DNA of 12,143 nt. It comes from Candidatus Pacearchaeota archaeon (GTDB lineage: Archaea > Nanoarchaeota > Nanoarchaeia > Pacearchaeales > GW2011-AR1). Below, in pieces: positions 1-7,069 of the stretch. The stretch spans positions 2,501 to 14,643 of the forward strand of contig NZAS01000116.1 of the NCBI GenBank assembly GCA_002686195.1, in the 5' to 3' direction. Positions within the stretch are counted from its first letter, which is position 1. Each line of letters begins with the position of its first letter. Below the pieces are notes generated by a model. The model was given only the letters and a program-made list of their open reading frames with translations, was not told where the DNA came from and did not search any database. A program made the translations under genes and the position numbers.

Positions 1-336
1 CATACCAGCAGAATCTACATTGATATTAGCATCACCTGTAATGACAAGTGGTGCTGGTAAACCACGATTGTATCTATTCCAACTACCATTTCCACCAAGA
101 TTGAGTATAGCAGTAGAACCATCCTTAACAATCAAATATCCACCACCTTGAATGTTCCAAGTAATTGAAACAATTGAAATTTGCTGTGTTCCACTCCCAA
201 GATTATCACTAAAACTAGCATTAACATCAACTGTCTGTTGTGTTATTCCAGCAGATAAATCCCCTGCTTGAGTTGCCCGAAATAATGAAACTCCATTGGG
301 ATTCGACTGTTCAAACACTTTAGTCATATTTGCCAT
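1..336 (-). CDS. Unrecognised protein downstream of gp67-like gene, 3' end cut by window edge
   Basis: The frame is open from ATG at 336 to the window edge, giving 112 codons with no stop. It begins MANMTKVFEQSNPNGVSLFR and continues as a Gly/Asn/Ser/Thr-rich, beta-type sequence with a GGGYLIVKDGSTAILNLGGN stretch near residues 64-83. There is no signal peptide or membrane segment. The start is supported by a purine-rich AAGGGGGAA about 8 bases upstream and by a 3-base spacing from the stop of the gp67-like gene; ATG at 327 is a possible alternative. In T4 this position holds gene 68 and then the prohead protease gene 21, but the visible part has no protease-like motif and does not look like a short helical core protein. 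The composition suggests a virion or decoration protein, which is an inference only. I do not recognise a family. Confidence 0.75.
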   Translation of the reverse strand, partial: MANMTKVFEQSNPNGVSLFRATQAGDLSAGITQQTVDVNASFSDNLGSGTQQISIVSITWNIQGGGYLIVKDGSTAILNLGGNGSWNRYNRGLPAPLVITGDANINVDSAGM

Positions 337-339
337 TGG

Positions 340-531
340 TTATTCCCCCTTTTTATCGGTTTCCTTTGGCAAACTTTCAGTGGATAGATTGTTCAACCAA
401 TCTTTCGCAACCACTGGTTTTCTCAATTCCAGTTTTTGCATAATTCTATCTGCCAATTCTTGCTGAAACAATGCAGTTGCATCAACTGATTCCCCATCAT
501 CTATCGCATTAATTATATCTTTAACTGCCAT
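340..531 (-). CDS. gp67: Prohead core protein, gp67-like (63 aa)
   Basis: This is a short, charged, mostly helical protein, MAVKDIINAIDDGESVDATA at the N-terminus, followed by LADRIMQKLELRKPVVAKDW (residues 26-45) and an acidic/basic tail. The pattern of a helix with AI..GE.VDA, then a phenylalanine, then a helix containing LE.RK..VA, matches my memory of the small prohead core proteins that follow gp20 in T4-like phages (T4 gene 67 product, about 80 aa). Position directly after the portal gene is the strongest argument. Such proteins form part of the scaffolding core inside the prohead and are removed on maturation. The start ATG at 531 overlaps the gp20 stop by 11 bases and has a clear AAGGAG about 8 bases upstream. 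The homology is short, so the name is likely but not certain. Confidence 0.6.
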   Translation of the reverse strand: MAVKDIINAIDDGESVDATALFQQELADRIMQKLELRKPVVAKDWLNNLSTESLPKETDKKGE

Positions 532-2215
532 TGTCCGCTCCTTGATTTAGTAATCTCTGTATCTTATTTATGTCAAACTGTTTCTCACCAGTTATGAGTT
601 GTTTTTCTTCATTTGGTGGTTGTTGTCCATTGCTGTTTGCTGGCGGTACTGCTGGTACTGGTTCACCCTCTGGTGGTGGTTCTTCCATTGGTGGTTCTCC
701 ACCTCCAGCACCCATAGCACCCCATTCAATAGTGGCATCTTTTGCCAATGTTCCACCATCCACTTCAGCATCAATTTGTTTCTTCATTTGCCTGATTTCT
801 TTATCGGTCATTTGTAAGATGTTCTTTTTGATGTGTTCCATCGAAAAATACCGACCAGCATATTCGGCAACCGTACTTAGTAATTCCATACGCATTTGTA
901 ATATTTCAGCTGTTTTCTGTTCACGATAATACGAATCTTCTGCCCATTCATACTGAATTTCATGTTTGATCTTATCCCAATCTGCCTCTTTGATGATTCC
1001 CATTAGAATCAATTGTGCTTTCAACAGTTGGTCAAAGAATTCAGTGAACTTATTACGCAGACGATCAATAAACTTACTGAACTTCATTTCATCTCTGGAA
1101 ATTTCTGATTCACGACCAAGTGAAAAACCAGAAGATTGTTCATCCAAACGACTTGATGGTACATTCAGTGCTTTGTAGAGTTTGACTTGAAAATAGATCA
1201 CATCATCCATCTCACCCAAATTCTGACCACCCTGTAATGTAGTAATTTCCGTACCACGACCACCTTCCCTACGTGGCAACCAAAAGTCCTCTAACATACT
1301 CATGTGCTTGCGTTCATCTTTGATTTCACCAGTTTCGGCATTATAGATCAACTTATTCCGATACTGACTCATGGTATCCCGTAGATATTGCTCTGCTTTT
1401 GCTTTGGGTAAATTACCCACGTCAATGTAGAATATTCTCCGTTCTGGTGCGCGACTGATCCGATAAATGACCAATGCATCTTCCATCATAGTCAACTGAT
1501 TCAATGGTTTGACTGCCTTGTGCAAATACCCTAAAGTATTCATCTTTTTATAATCAAACTGTCCACTGGTTACATGAGCAATAGCATCAGGCATTACTTT
1601 AATACCTTCCTGTACTGTCGAATCTGGTTTGTTTGCCTTTTCATTATAGACAAAAAATTCTTCGACCCTTTTCACTAATTCTGCACCATTGGCATTATCT
1701 GATCTTACTTTTTGTACTTCCCTAACTTTTCTAATCTTTCTTGGATCTATGTACCTGAGTTCTTGTATACCACGTTTTTTGCGTTCTTCGTCAATAATAA
1801 TATGAAAATATAACCTCCCATCAATATACCATTTTCTAAAAATATCATATCCTTTTTTGTTAAAGTCCAACGTTTGAATAATCTTATCCCATGCTTCGTG
1901 AATTTTCTTTTTGACTGCATCGGGAGCTCCAAGTTCATTCAAATCAAGATTTAGTGCGTTTTCTTTTTCGTCTGATATTACAATTGCTTCGTTTACTATC
2001 GCATCAATTGCCATATCGCATTCTGGATGGATAGACATCTCACGATATTTGTTGATAAGTTCAACTTCGTTTTTGATCGAACCATCCATATCAATGTATT
2101 GTCCAAAAGCACCACCAGCCGCAACACCCAACGCACCATCATCGTTCTCTGGTGGCGCAAAGGTTTTCAACTGTTTCTTTGCTTTTGTGACTTCAAATCC
2201 GAAAAATTTTGCCAT
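521..2215 (-). CDS. gp20: Portal vertex protein, T4 gp20 family
   Basis: The portal is a dodecameric ring at the unique head vertex. It starts head assembly, docks the terminase during packaging and later binds the neck. At 564 aa this copy is slightly longer than T4 gp20 (524 aa). Family features include EVELINKYREMSIHPECDMA (residues 50-69), AIDAIVNEAIV (69-79), the stem/clip region with YRISRAPERRIFYIDVGNLP (251-270), and the conserved GTEITTLQGGQNLG (321-334) and DSYYREQKTAEILQMR (427-442). ILQMTDKEIRQ (466-476) closes the conserved core. After it comes a Pro/Glu/Gly-rich tail (about 504-540) and a short terminal helix, FDINKIQRLL (549-558 approximately). The start ATG has AGGT about 6 bases upstream. 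It sits just downstream of a GC hairpin after gp19 and overlaps the gp67-like gene by 11 bases. The identification is secure from many conserved blocks and from gene order. Confidence 0.97.
   Translation of the reverse strand: MAKFFGFEVTKAKKQLKTFAPPENDDGALGVAAGGAFGQYIDMDGSIKNEVELINKYREMSIHPECDMAIDAIVNEAIVISDEKENALNLDLNELGAPDAVKKKIHEAWDKIIQTLDFNKKGYDIFRKWYIDGRLYFHIIIDEERKKRGIQELRYIDPRKIRKVREVQKVRSDNANGAELVKRVEEFFVYNEKANKPDSTVQEGIKVMPDAIAHVTSGQFDYKKMNTLGYLHKAVKPLNQLTMMEDALVIYRISRAPERRIFYIDVGNLPKAKAEQYLRDTMSQYRNKLIYNAETGEIKDERKHMSMLEDFWLPRREGGRGTEITTLQGGQNLGEMDDVIYFQVKLYKALNVPSSRLDEQSSGFSLGRESEISRDEMKFSKFIDRLRNKFTEFFDQLLKAQLILMGIIKEADWDKIKHEIQYEWAEDSYYREQKTAEILQMRMELLSTVAEYAGRYFSMEHIKKNILQMTDKEIRQMKKQIDAEVDGGTLAKDATIEWGAMGAGGGEPPMEEPPPEGEPVPAVPPANSNGQQPPNEEKQLITGEKQFDINKIQRLLNQGADNGS
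565..572 (-). promoter_or_regulatory. Possible T4-type late promoter for the gp67-like gene
   Basis: On the minus strand this reads CATAAATA, 7 of 8 matches to the T4 late promoter octamer TATAAATA recognised by the gp55-programmed RNA polymerase. It lies inside the 3' end of gp20, with the gp67-like start at 531, which would leave a leader of roughly 20-25 bases including the AAGGAG site. The position makes sense, but one mismatch in an AT-rich genome can occur by chance. Confidence 0.35.
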
Positions 2216-2231
2216 AATAGTACCTAAAAGT

Positions 2232-2253
2232 GTGGGGGGAATTATCCCCCCAC
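2232..2253 (-). terminator. Strong GC hairpin between gp19 and gp20
   Basis: On the minus strand GTGGGGGG pairs with CCCCCCAC, an 8-bp stem, and an A-T pair can close it to leave a 4-base loop. The bases after the stem are ACTTTTAGG, so the U-run is only four long. It sits 8 bases after the gp19 stop and 16 bases before the gp20 start. It could be a weak rho-independent terminator, a 3' end stabiliser for the abundant gp18/gp19 message, or a device to lower gp20 output. The hairpin itself is seen directly; its role is inferred. Confidence 0.65.
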
Positions 2254-2261
2254 TAGTTTAC

Positions 2262-2888
2262 TTAAAATCCGTATTCAAATGCTCCAGAAAAATCACCAAG
2301 AGGTGTATCTGAAACATTAAACGAGACACCAAACTTACCAGTTGTAACACCCTCGTCGAATGTAGTGTCTGCGGTTTCCCACCAAGACATTGCCCATGTT
2401 ACTGAAAATTCTTCCAGTGCATCATTGCTATCCCAACCCAATTCTATTCCTGCGATTGCCGTTGGAAAAACACCGATCATGGCATATTCTCTGATTGGTT
2501 TACCGTTCTTTGAAAACTGAATAACTCTAGCATCACTAGTGTAAGAACTAGGATCAGCAGATACTGCTAAGTTGTCTGCTTTTCCATTGATAACTTCTGC
2601 CCACTGTTCCACAAATTTCCTAACTTTGAAATCTTCATCGTTGATGATAGTGGTTTCCCAATCATCAAATGTGGTATTACCAGCAAGTTTCAGCACCCTA
2701 CCCATGTAAGGAACTTCGACAGGCCCGATGTTTACGCCAGGAATTGCAGTGGTCTTAACCATGAATGGAGCCATTTTGTCACCACCATGCGTAGTACCAA
2801 TACCAGCTGGAGGATTAATTTGGACTGCAAACAGGTTAGGTCTTGCACCTCCACCAGCAAGGGATTTCCTAAAAGTGTTTATATTCAT
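2262..2888 (-). CDS. gp19: Tail tube protein, T4 gp19 family
   Basis: gp19 hexamers stack to form the inner tube of the contractile tail, through which DNA passes. Recognisable family segments are ARPNLF (residues 16-21), the TTAIPG block (46-51), GNTTFDDWETTIINDED (71-87) followed by FVEQW, and the C-terminal signature VFPTAIAGIELGWDSNDALE with SWWE ending at about 171. T4 gp19 is 163 aa and ends just after the corresponding WE; this copy has 208 aa, with about 37 extra residues rich in Thr, Gly and Phe. The start ATG at 2888 has a strong AGGAGAA about 7 bases upstream. It lies 25 bases after gp18 and ends just before a GC hairpin, consistent with a highly expressed sheath-tube pair. The call rests on sequence and order. 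Confidence 0.96.
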   Translation of the reverse strand: MNINTFRKSLAGGGARPNLFAVQINPPAGIGTTHGGDKMAPFMVKTTAIPGVNIGPVEVPYMGRVLKLAGNTTFDDWETTIINDEDFKVRKFVEQWAEVINGKADNLAVSADPSSYTSDARVIQFSKNGKPIREYAMIGVFPTAIAGIELGWDSNDALEEFSVTWAMSWWETADTTFDEGVTTGKFGVSFNVSDTPLGDFSGAFEYGF

Positions 2889-2910
2889 CTGTGTTCTCCT
2901 ATGTTATCTC

Positions 2911-2918
2911 TATTTATG
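2911..2918 (-). promoter_or_regulatory. Possible late promoter for gp19
   Basis: The minus strand reads CATAAATA, 7 of 8 matches to the T4 late octamer. It overlaps the gp18 stop codon and lies 23 bases before the gp19 start, so any leader would be very short and would just include the AGGAGAA ribosome site. Separate late transcription of the tube gene is plausible, but the mismatch and short leader keep this tentative. Confidence 0.4.
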
Positions 2919-4932
2919 CCCCTGCTACCTCAGAAAATGCTACACCAGTTCTAACAGCAACAAAGTTAAGTTGAATGAAGTTGATTGAACGTGCTGGTTT
3001 GACAAAAATGTCACCGACAAATTCGTTTCTGTCTATGACATCACCAGTGTTGTTACTAGTATCACACACCACTTTGTAGTCGAATATACCACGTTGTGCT
3101 TTGATTCCACCCAAAAATGGTTCAACCATGTTTCGGAATGATGATCTTGTGAACTCATCGTTGAATTCAAACAACATTGATTTGGCTGCTCTGGAAATCG
3201 ATTTCTCAAGAACTATAAACAATCTACGCACGTTAATTCGGTCAAAGGCACTTGGTTTTGCCAATAGTGTTTTATCACCAAACAGCAATGTACCTTGGCC
3301 AGGCATCGATACCACTGGATTTACCCTATCTTTGTAAAGAGTATCTCGATCTGCCTTGGCTGGATTCAACCACAATTTTACTACGTTCTTGATTTGCCCA
3401 CGACTAAACCCTGCTGGACTCCACCATGACGCATTTGAATTGTCCGTTGCCACACATAAACCAGCAACATCACCATTCAATGGTATGTCAATATATTTAT
3501 CTGTATATCGATTGTAAGTTCGTTTCCAACCAGAATCGGCAATACCATAAGATGAACTTCTCAGAGATTCTGCCCATGTCTTAACGGTTGCAGTTTTAGA
3601 TGCAGAAGTACCAGCACCAATTACAGCAGAGGATTGTGGTGAAAGTGTTACTATACAGTCCTTTCGGACTTCAGCAACATTTTCTATGATATATTCACCA
3701 ACTGCAGCTGCACTGTCATCAACACCTGTCATCAGTATACCGATATCTACCGTGTCAGCATCATCAAACAAATTATATCCCTTACCAGCAACAGTTCTGT
3801 TGGTAGTGCTATTTCCATCAGCAGTGTCATCAACACCGTTTGCTAATTGTACCGAATAACCTGTCGTTAAATTGGTGAATGCAGTAGCATCAGAGGATGC
3901 ATGATTGCTCCATGATGCTTCTGATGTTGCATTTGCCCAAAAACCAGTACCATAGATGTATTGTGAATCTCTACGCAACACATCTTTCCAGAAATTACTA
4001 TTGCCCTGTGCATCTCTGGCATCGTCTGCTAAGGATAGTGCTTCGTACTTTTCTAAAACCGTACCAGCTGTACCCGTGAGTTTGCCATCGGCATCTATAA
4101 CTACCAAATGAATTTCGTCATTGACATCAGTGTTTCCGTTTTTCCCTAAGACGTAAGCAGATGTATTCGGCGCACGATCATACAATGTATACAGGTCTTT
4201 ATCAGTACCGTTTATGGTTTCTTTCCAATTAGTAAATGTACCTTGATGCCATACACTAACTAAAAGACTATTACCCAAAGCACCAGCATATCTGGCAATA
4301 AAGGTTGCTCCACCATCGGCATAAGTTGTACTATCAAACTTATCTGTATTTTCAACTTTGGATTCTTCACCAACAGCTGTGGTTGTCGTTACAGTGTCAA
4401 CTGTTGCTGTACCACCAGTACCACCCGTGATGTTCAAAATGTCACCTGATGCATATCCACTACCACCAGCAACAATACTAGCAGTTAGAATAACACCACT
4501 ACCATCAACAGTTATTAATACCGTTGCACCAGTACCTACTCCCGTACCAGCAGTAGTAGCTTTAGTACCAGCAGTATGACCTGTACCTCCAGAAGTTACT
4601 GATCCTTCTAAATCCGAAATAACACCCTCAACTGCTGTACCACTACCATCGGATGCGTTTGTTTCGTCATCTCCTAATGTTCTTACCACGTTGAGTGACC
4701 CTGCATATGCAAGGAAATTTGAAGCAACGTGCCAGTTTTGTTCTACAGCAGTGGTTGTTGGTTTTCCGAAAACTTTTGCCAACTCAACCTCTGATGTAAT
4801 TGAAGTAATCTGATCCGCCGGCCCCCATAGAAATGCGGCGGCAAATCCAGCATCAGACGTGCTGACTGCTGGTACTACATTCGTAGCATCTATCTCCTTA
4901 ACTAATACGCCAGGACTTACTTGAAATGCCAT
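2914..4932 (-). CDS. gp18: Contractile tail sheath protein, T4 gp18 family
   Basis: gp18 forms the outer sheath that contracts to drive the tube into the host. At 672 aa it is close to T4 gp18 (659 aa). The N-terminus, MAFQVSPGVLVKEIDATNVV, and GFAAAFLWGPAD (29-40) are typical, as is the early F-L-AYAG-LNVVRTLGDD region (73-89). The C-terminal third is very conserved: VNPVVSMPGQGTLLFGDKTL, KPSAFDRINVRRLFIVLEKS, FEFNDEFTR, VIDRNEFVGDIFVKPARSIN and a final FVAVRTGVAFSEV. Residues about 110-186 are a Gly/Thr/Ala-rich insert described separately. The start has AGGAGA about 8 bases upstream and lies 81 bases after gp17, the largest gap in the window, which carries a perfect late promoter octamer. 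The identification is secure. Confidence 0.97.
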   Translation of the reverse strand: MAFQVSPGVLVKEIDATNVVPAVSTSDAGFAAAFLWGPADQITSITSEVELAKVFGKPTTTAVEQNWHVASNFLAYAGSLNVVRTLGDDETNASDGSGTAVEGVISDLEGSVTSGGTGHTAGTKATTAGTGVGTGATVLITVDGSGVILTASIVAGGSGYASGDILNITGGTGGTATVDTVTTTTAVGEESKVENTDKFDSTTYADGGATFIARYAGALGNSLLVSVWHQGTFTNWKETINGTDKDLYTLYDRAPNTSAYVLGKNGNTDVNDEIHLVVIDADGKLTGTAGTVLEKYEALSLADDARDAQGNSNFWKDVLRRDSQYIYGTGFWANATSEASWSNHASSDATAFTNLTTGYSVQLANGVDDTADGNSTTNRTVAGKGYNLFDDADTVDIGILMTGVDDSAAAVGEYIIENVAEVRKDCIVTLSPQSSAVIGAGTSASKTATVKTWAESLRSSSYGIADSGWKRTYNRYTDKYIDIPLNGDVAGLCVATDNSNASWWSPAGFSRGQIKNVVKLWLNPAKADRDTLYKDRVNPVVSMPGQGTLLFGDKTLLAKPSAFDRINVRRLFIVLEKSISRAAKSMLFEFNDEFTRSSFRNMVEPFLGGIKAQRGIFDYKVVCDTSNNTGDVIDRNEFVGDIFVKPARSINFIQLNFVAVRTGVAFSEVAGA
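4375..4605 (-). other. Gly/Thr/Ala-rich inserted segment within the tail sheath gene
   Basis: This encodes about residues 110-186 of gp18. It is low complexity, with GTGVGTGATVLITVDGSG, then AGGSGYASGDILNITGG, then GTGGTATVDTVTTTT. The GGSGY..GD.L.ITGG.GG.A.V pattern is a short beta-type motif that I recall from virion proteins of many marine phages. At DNA level it shows recurring GTACC/CAGCA-type words. It lies in the N-terminal part where sheath proteins carry variable surface loops, so it is probably exposed; that placement is inferred. Confidence 0.65.
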
Positions 4933-5000
4933 GTCTGTTTCTCCTTATCGTTTGGTTGTATAAACTTTCCCTATAAAAGTTACAAGTGAACTTGCACAAA

Positions 5001-5008
5001 TATTTATA
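5001..5008 (-). promoter_or_regulatory. T4-type late promoter upstream of gp18
   Basis: The minus strand reads TATAAATA exactly, the full T4 late promoter octamer, with flanking T-rich sequence. It lies in the 81-base gp17-gp18 spacer, 6 bases after the gp17 stop and about 70 bases before the gp18 start, leaving a leader of roughly 50-60 bases. T4-type late genes are read by host RNA polymerase carrying phage gp55 and gp33 with a sliding clamp. None of those genes is in this window. Confidence 0.75.
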
Positions 5009-5013
5009 AAAAA

Positions 5014-6633
5014 TTACATTTCAGCAACTTCCCACATTTGCCCACTTCTATCTAAGAAAGTTTCTGGTTCCAAACCAGTGTTCATTATACCAAATGGTGT
5101 TAATTCTTCTTCGATTTCTCGCATCCTCTGTTCATACATTTTCAATCGCAAATCCTGATCCATCAAATCCTTGAAGTAACGTTGATTTGCTACCCACGAA
5201 AACAGAACCAATGTCATAACAATATCATCGTGTGAACCCTCAGTTGCTTGATAACTCTTACCCTTAACCGCAAAACACGTCAATTCGGCAATGGTGTTGA
5301 AATCAATAATCAATAACTGATCTTCTTCGATTAAATTCTTGAGTGTCCGACACCCAATCCTCTTAACCTGTGCCGTTGTTTTGATACCCAATTCAGTACC
5401 CTTTCCAAAACCAGCACTGAGTACTTGACCAGAACGACCTTTTATGGTGGATGTCAATATGTTCTCATATTCCAAATCGTAATGTAGAATATCGGCAACC
5501 TGTCCACCAATATCATTCACTTCCAACATCACATGTGCTTCATTATATTCCTTTGCCACCTCAAAAATAATTGTCGGATAAAGCAAAGGTGAAATTTCAT
5601 TATCACGATAAACTGCCACCATCTTATAGGGTGTATCAGTCGCATCTATAACAGTAAAGGCACTATAATCTTGCCCTGCACCTCTTGCCACATCACATGC
5701 CATAAAATAAAATCGATTATCTTTAGATTCTTCGTAGACACTCAATCCATCTTTTCTGAAAATGGGATCTTTGAATACCAACGTCGATAGTTTAGATGGT
5801 GAAATTAGTGTATCAGTAGATCCGATAAATTCAGTTTCAAATTCGATTCTGAACTGATCTTCTGATGTATTCCTAATAGTCTGTTCTTTCCATTTTTCAT
5901 CACGGCCAGGTACTTGTGACCAATGAACATCAATTGGCACATAATCACTTTGACCATTTACTGCATTCGACCACATTTTATAGAACTGATTCATGCCGTT
6001 AGGTGTCGAAACAATTAACACCTTAGTCTTATTACCCGATGAAATTGTCGGATATACTGCTCGAAAGAATTCTTCTGAAATATTATCAGGCACAAAGGCA
6101 AATTCATCCAAGAATATGATATTGAATGTACCACCCCGAATAGCACTGGATGATGTTGATGATGCCAAAATCTTTGAACCATTTTCCAGTTCGATGTTAC
6201 CCTTGTTCCATTCAACCACACCTTGCTGTAACCACAACGGCAAATTTTCGTATGCCAATCTCCATCGACCTAGTAATTCTCTGGCCGTTTGACCTTTATT
6301 TGCCAAGATTCCAATTCGGACATCTTGGTTATACAGTATATAGTGCAACAAATAGGCAATTATGATAGTAGATTTCCCTGTCTGTCTAGGCATTTTACAG
6401 ATCACAAATCGGTTATCCACAAAGGTTTGAATCATGTCCTCTTGGAAATCCCATAAATCAAACGGCATCAAACCTTCGTCCACATTGACAATCATCATGT
6501 ACTTTCTAATGAAATATATTGGATCTTCACCACACTTCACATATTCCTTGACCTGTTCTGGTGTGAAGTCTATAGGTACATTAGCCTTTTTTAGTAAAGG
6601 ATTGCCTAAATAATTAATCTTCTCCGAGTTCAT
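5014..6633 (-). CDS. gp17: Large terminase subunit (packaging ATPase-nuclease), T4 gp17 family
   Basis: This is the motor that cuts concatemeric DNA and pumps it into the prohead through the portal. The ATPase domain shows an adenine/Q-type segment near FDLWDFQEDMI (58-68), Walker A MPRQTGKST (81-89), Walker B IIFLDEF (172-178) with catalytic Glu177, and the coupling motif VSTPNG (208-213). The C-terminal RNase H-like nuclease has its acidic residues at Asp314 (ACDVARG), Glu371 (MLEVND) and Asp469 in GSHDDIVM, equivalent to T4 D401, E458 and D542. At 539 aa it is shorter than T4 gp17 (610 aa), mainly at the N-terminus, where Walker A lies about 80 residues earlier. ATG at 6633 has AAGGAAG just upstream and overlaps the gp16 end by 20 bases. 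All catalytic residues are present, so it should be active. Confidence 0.97.
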   Translation of the reverse strand: MNSEKINYLGNPLLKKANVPIDFTPEQVKEYVKCGEDPIYFIRKYMMIVNVDEGLMPFDLWDFQEDMIQTFVDNRFVICKMPRQTGKSTIIIAYLLHYILYNQDVRIGILANKGQTARELLGRWRLAYENLPLWLQQGVVEWNKGNIELENGSKILASSTSSSAIRGGTFNIIFLDEFAFVPDNISEEFFRAVYPTISSGNKTKVLIVSTPNGMNQFYKMWSNAVNGQSDYVPIDVHWSQVPGRDEKWKEQTIRNTSEDQFRIEFETEFIGSTDTLISPSKLSTLVFKDPIFRKDGLSVYEESKDNRFYFMACDVARGAGQDYSAFTVIDATDTPYKMVAVYRDNEISPLLYPTIIFEVAKEYNEAHVMLEVNDIGGQVADILHYDLEYENILTSTIKGRSGQVLSAGFGKGTELGIKTTAQVKRIGCRTLKNLIEEDQLLIIDFNTIAELTCFAVKGKSYQATEGSHDDIVMTLVLFSWVANQRYFKDLMDQDLRLKMYEQRMREIEEELTPFGIMNTGLEPETFLDRSGQMWEVAEM

Positions 6634-7063
6634 CTTCTTCCTTTTTGCTCTTTATCAGTTTTTGCAATTCAGCAGTAGAACCGACAAACAGTGCATTGTT
6701 CGTAACCTTTGTCGGATTTCCTTTTTTCTCCAATGCTTTCATCTGTTCCATCTTTATCTGCAATTCCAACAACCTATCATTGACTTCAGTGGTATTCTTC
6801 AATAACTGCCCGAATACCTCAAATGCTCTTGGATGGTCTGTTTGCTTGGCAATTTCCAATGAATACTCTAATGCATCATTGCCCTTTTCTAATAGTTTAT
6901 AGTAATACTCACGACTCTTTTCGTAATCTGCATCGACATCACCATCTCGGTTTTCTGCATCGGACTTGACTGTTGCTGGTGGATCTGATAAAACCACTTC
7001 TTCAACAGTTTCTTCCTCTACTATATCAAATAAATCGTTGAGTTGAACATCTACTTTTCGCAT
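6614..7063 (-). CDS. gp16: Small terminase subunit, T4 gp16 family
   Basis: gp16 forms a ring that recognises DNA and regulates gp17 in packaging. This 149-aa protein (T4 gp16 is 164 aa) has the family layout: an acidic N-terminal arm (residues 1-45), a central coiled-coil region (about 46-110, with ALEYSLEIAKQTDHPRAFEV followed by GQLLKNTTEVNDRLLELQIK), and a C-terminal NNALFVGSTAELQKLI segment (122-137) that resembles the T4 NATVFMGSPTEL motif. It overlaps gp17 by 20 bases. The start at 7063 follows the methyltransferase stop after 6 bases and has no obvious ribosome site (AAAGTATA upstream), so it may depend on translation of the gene before it. Motifs and adjacency to gp17 make the call firm. 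Confidence 0.93.
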   Translation of the reverse strand: MRKVDVQLNDLFDIVEEETVEEVVLSDPPATVKSDAENRDGDVDADYEKSREYYYKLLEKGNDALEYSLEIAKQTDHPRAFEVFGQLLKNTTEVNDRLLELQIKMEQMKALEKKGNPTKVTNNALFVGSTAELQKLIKSKKEEDELGED

Positions 7064-7069
7064 TATACT

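Noticed and set aside
570..929. Plus-strand open frame of 119 codons opposite the portal C-terminus
   Set aside because: It lies wholly antisense to a well-supported gp20 region, is Ser/Cys/Phe-rich in the way antisense frames of Pro/Glu-rich genes are, and has no family resemblance.
1911..2312. Plus-strand open frame of 133 codons across the gp20 start and gp19 end
   Set aside because: It is antisense to two secure genes and spans the hairpin between them; the composition is that of a shadow frame.
3494..3501. GATAAATA-like octamer on the minus strand inside gp18
   Set aside because: It has a mismatch at the first base and sits deep inside a gene with no gene start nearby.
4985..4994. Short inverted repeat around CAAGTGAACTTG in the gp17-gp18 spacer
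   Set aside because: The arms are only 5 bases with a 2-base centre, too small for a stable hairpin, and there is no terminator-like U-run after it.
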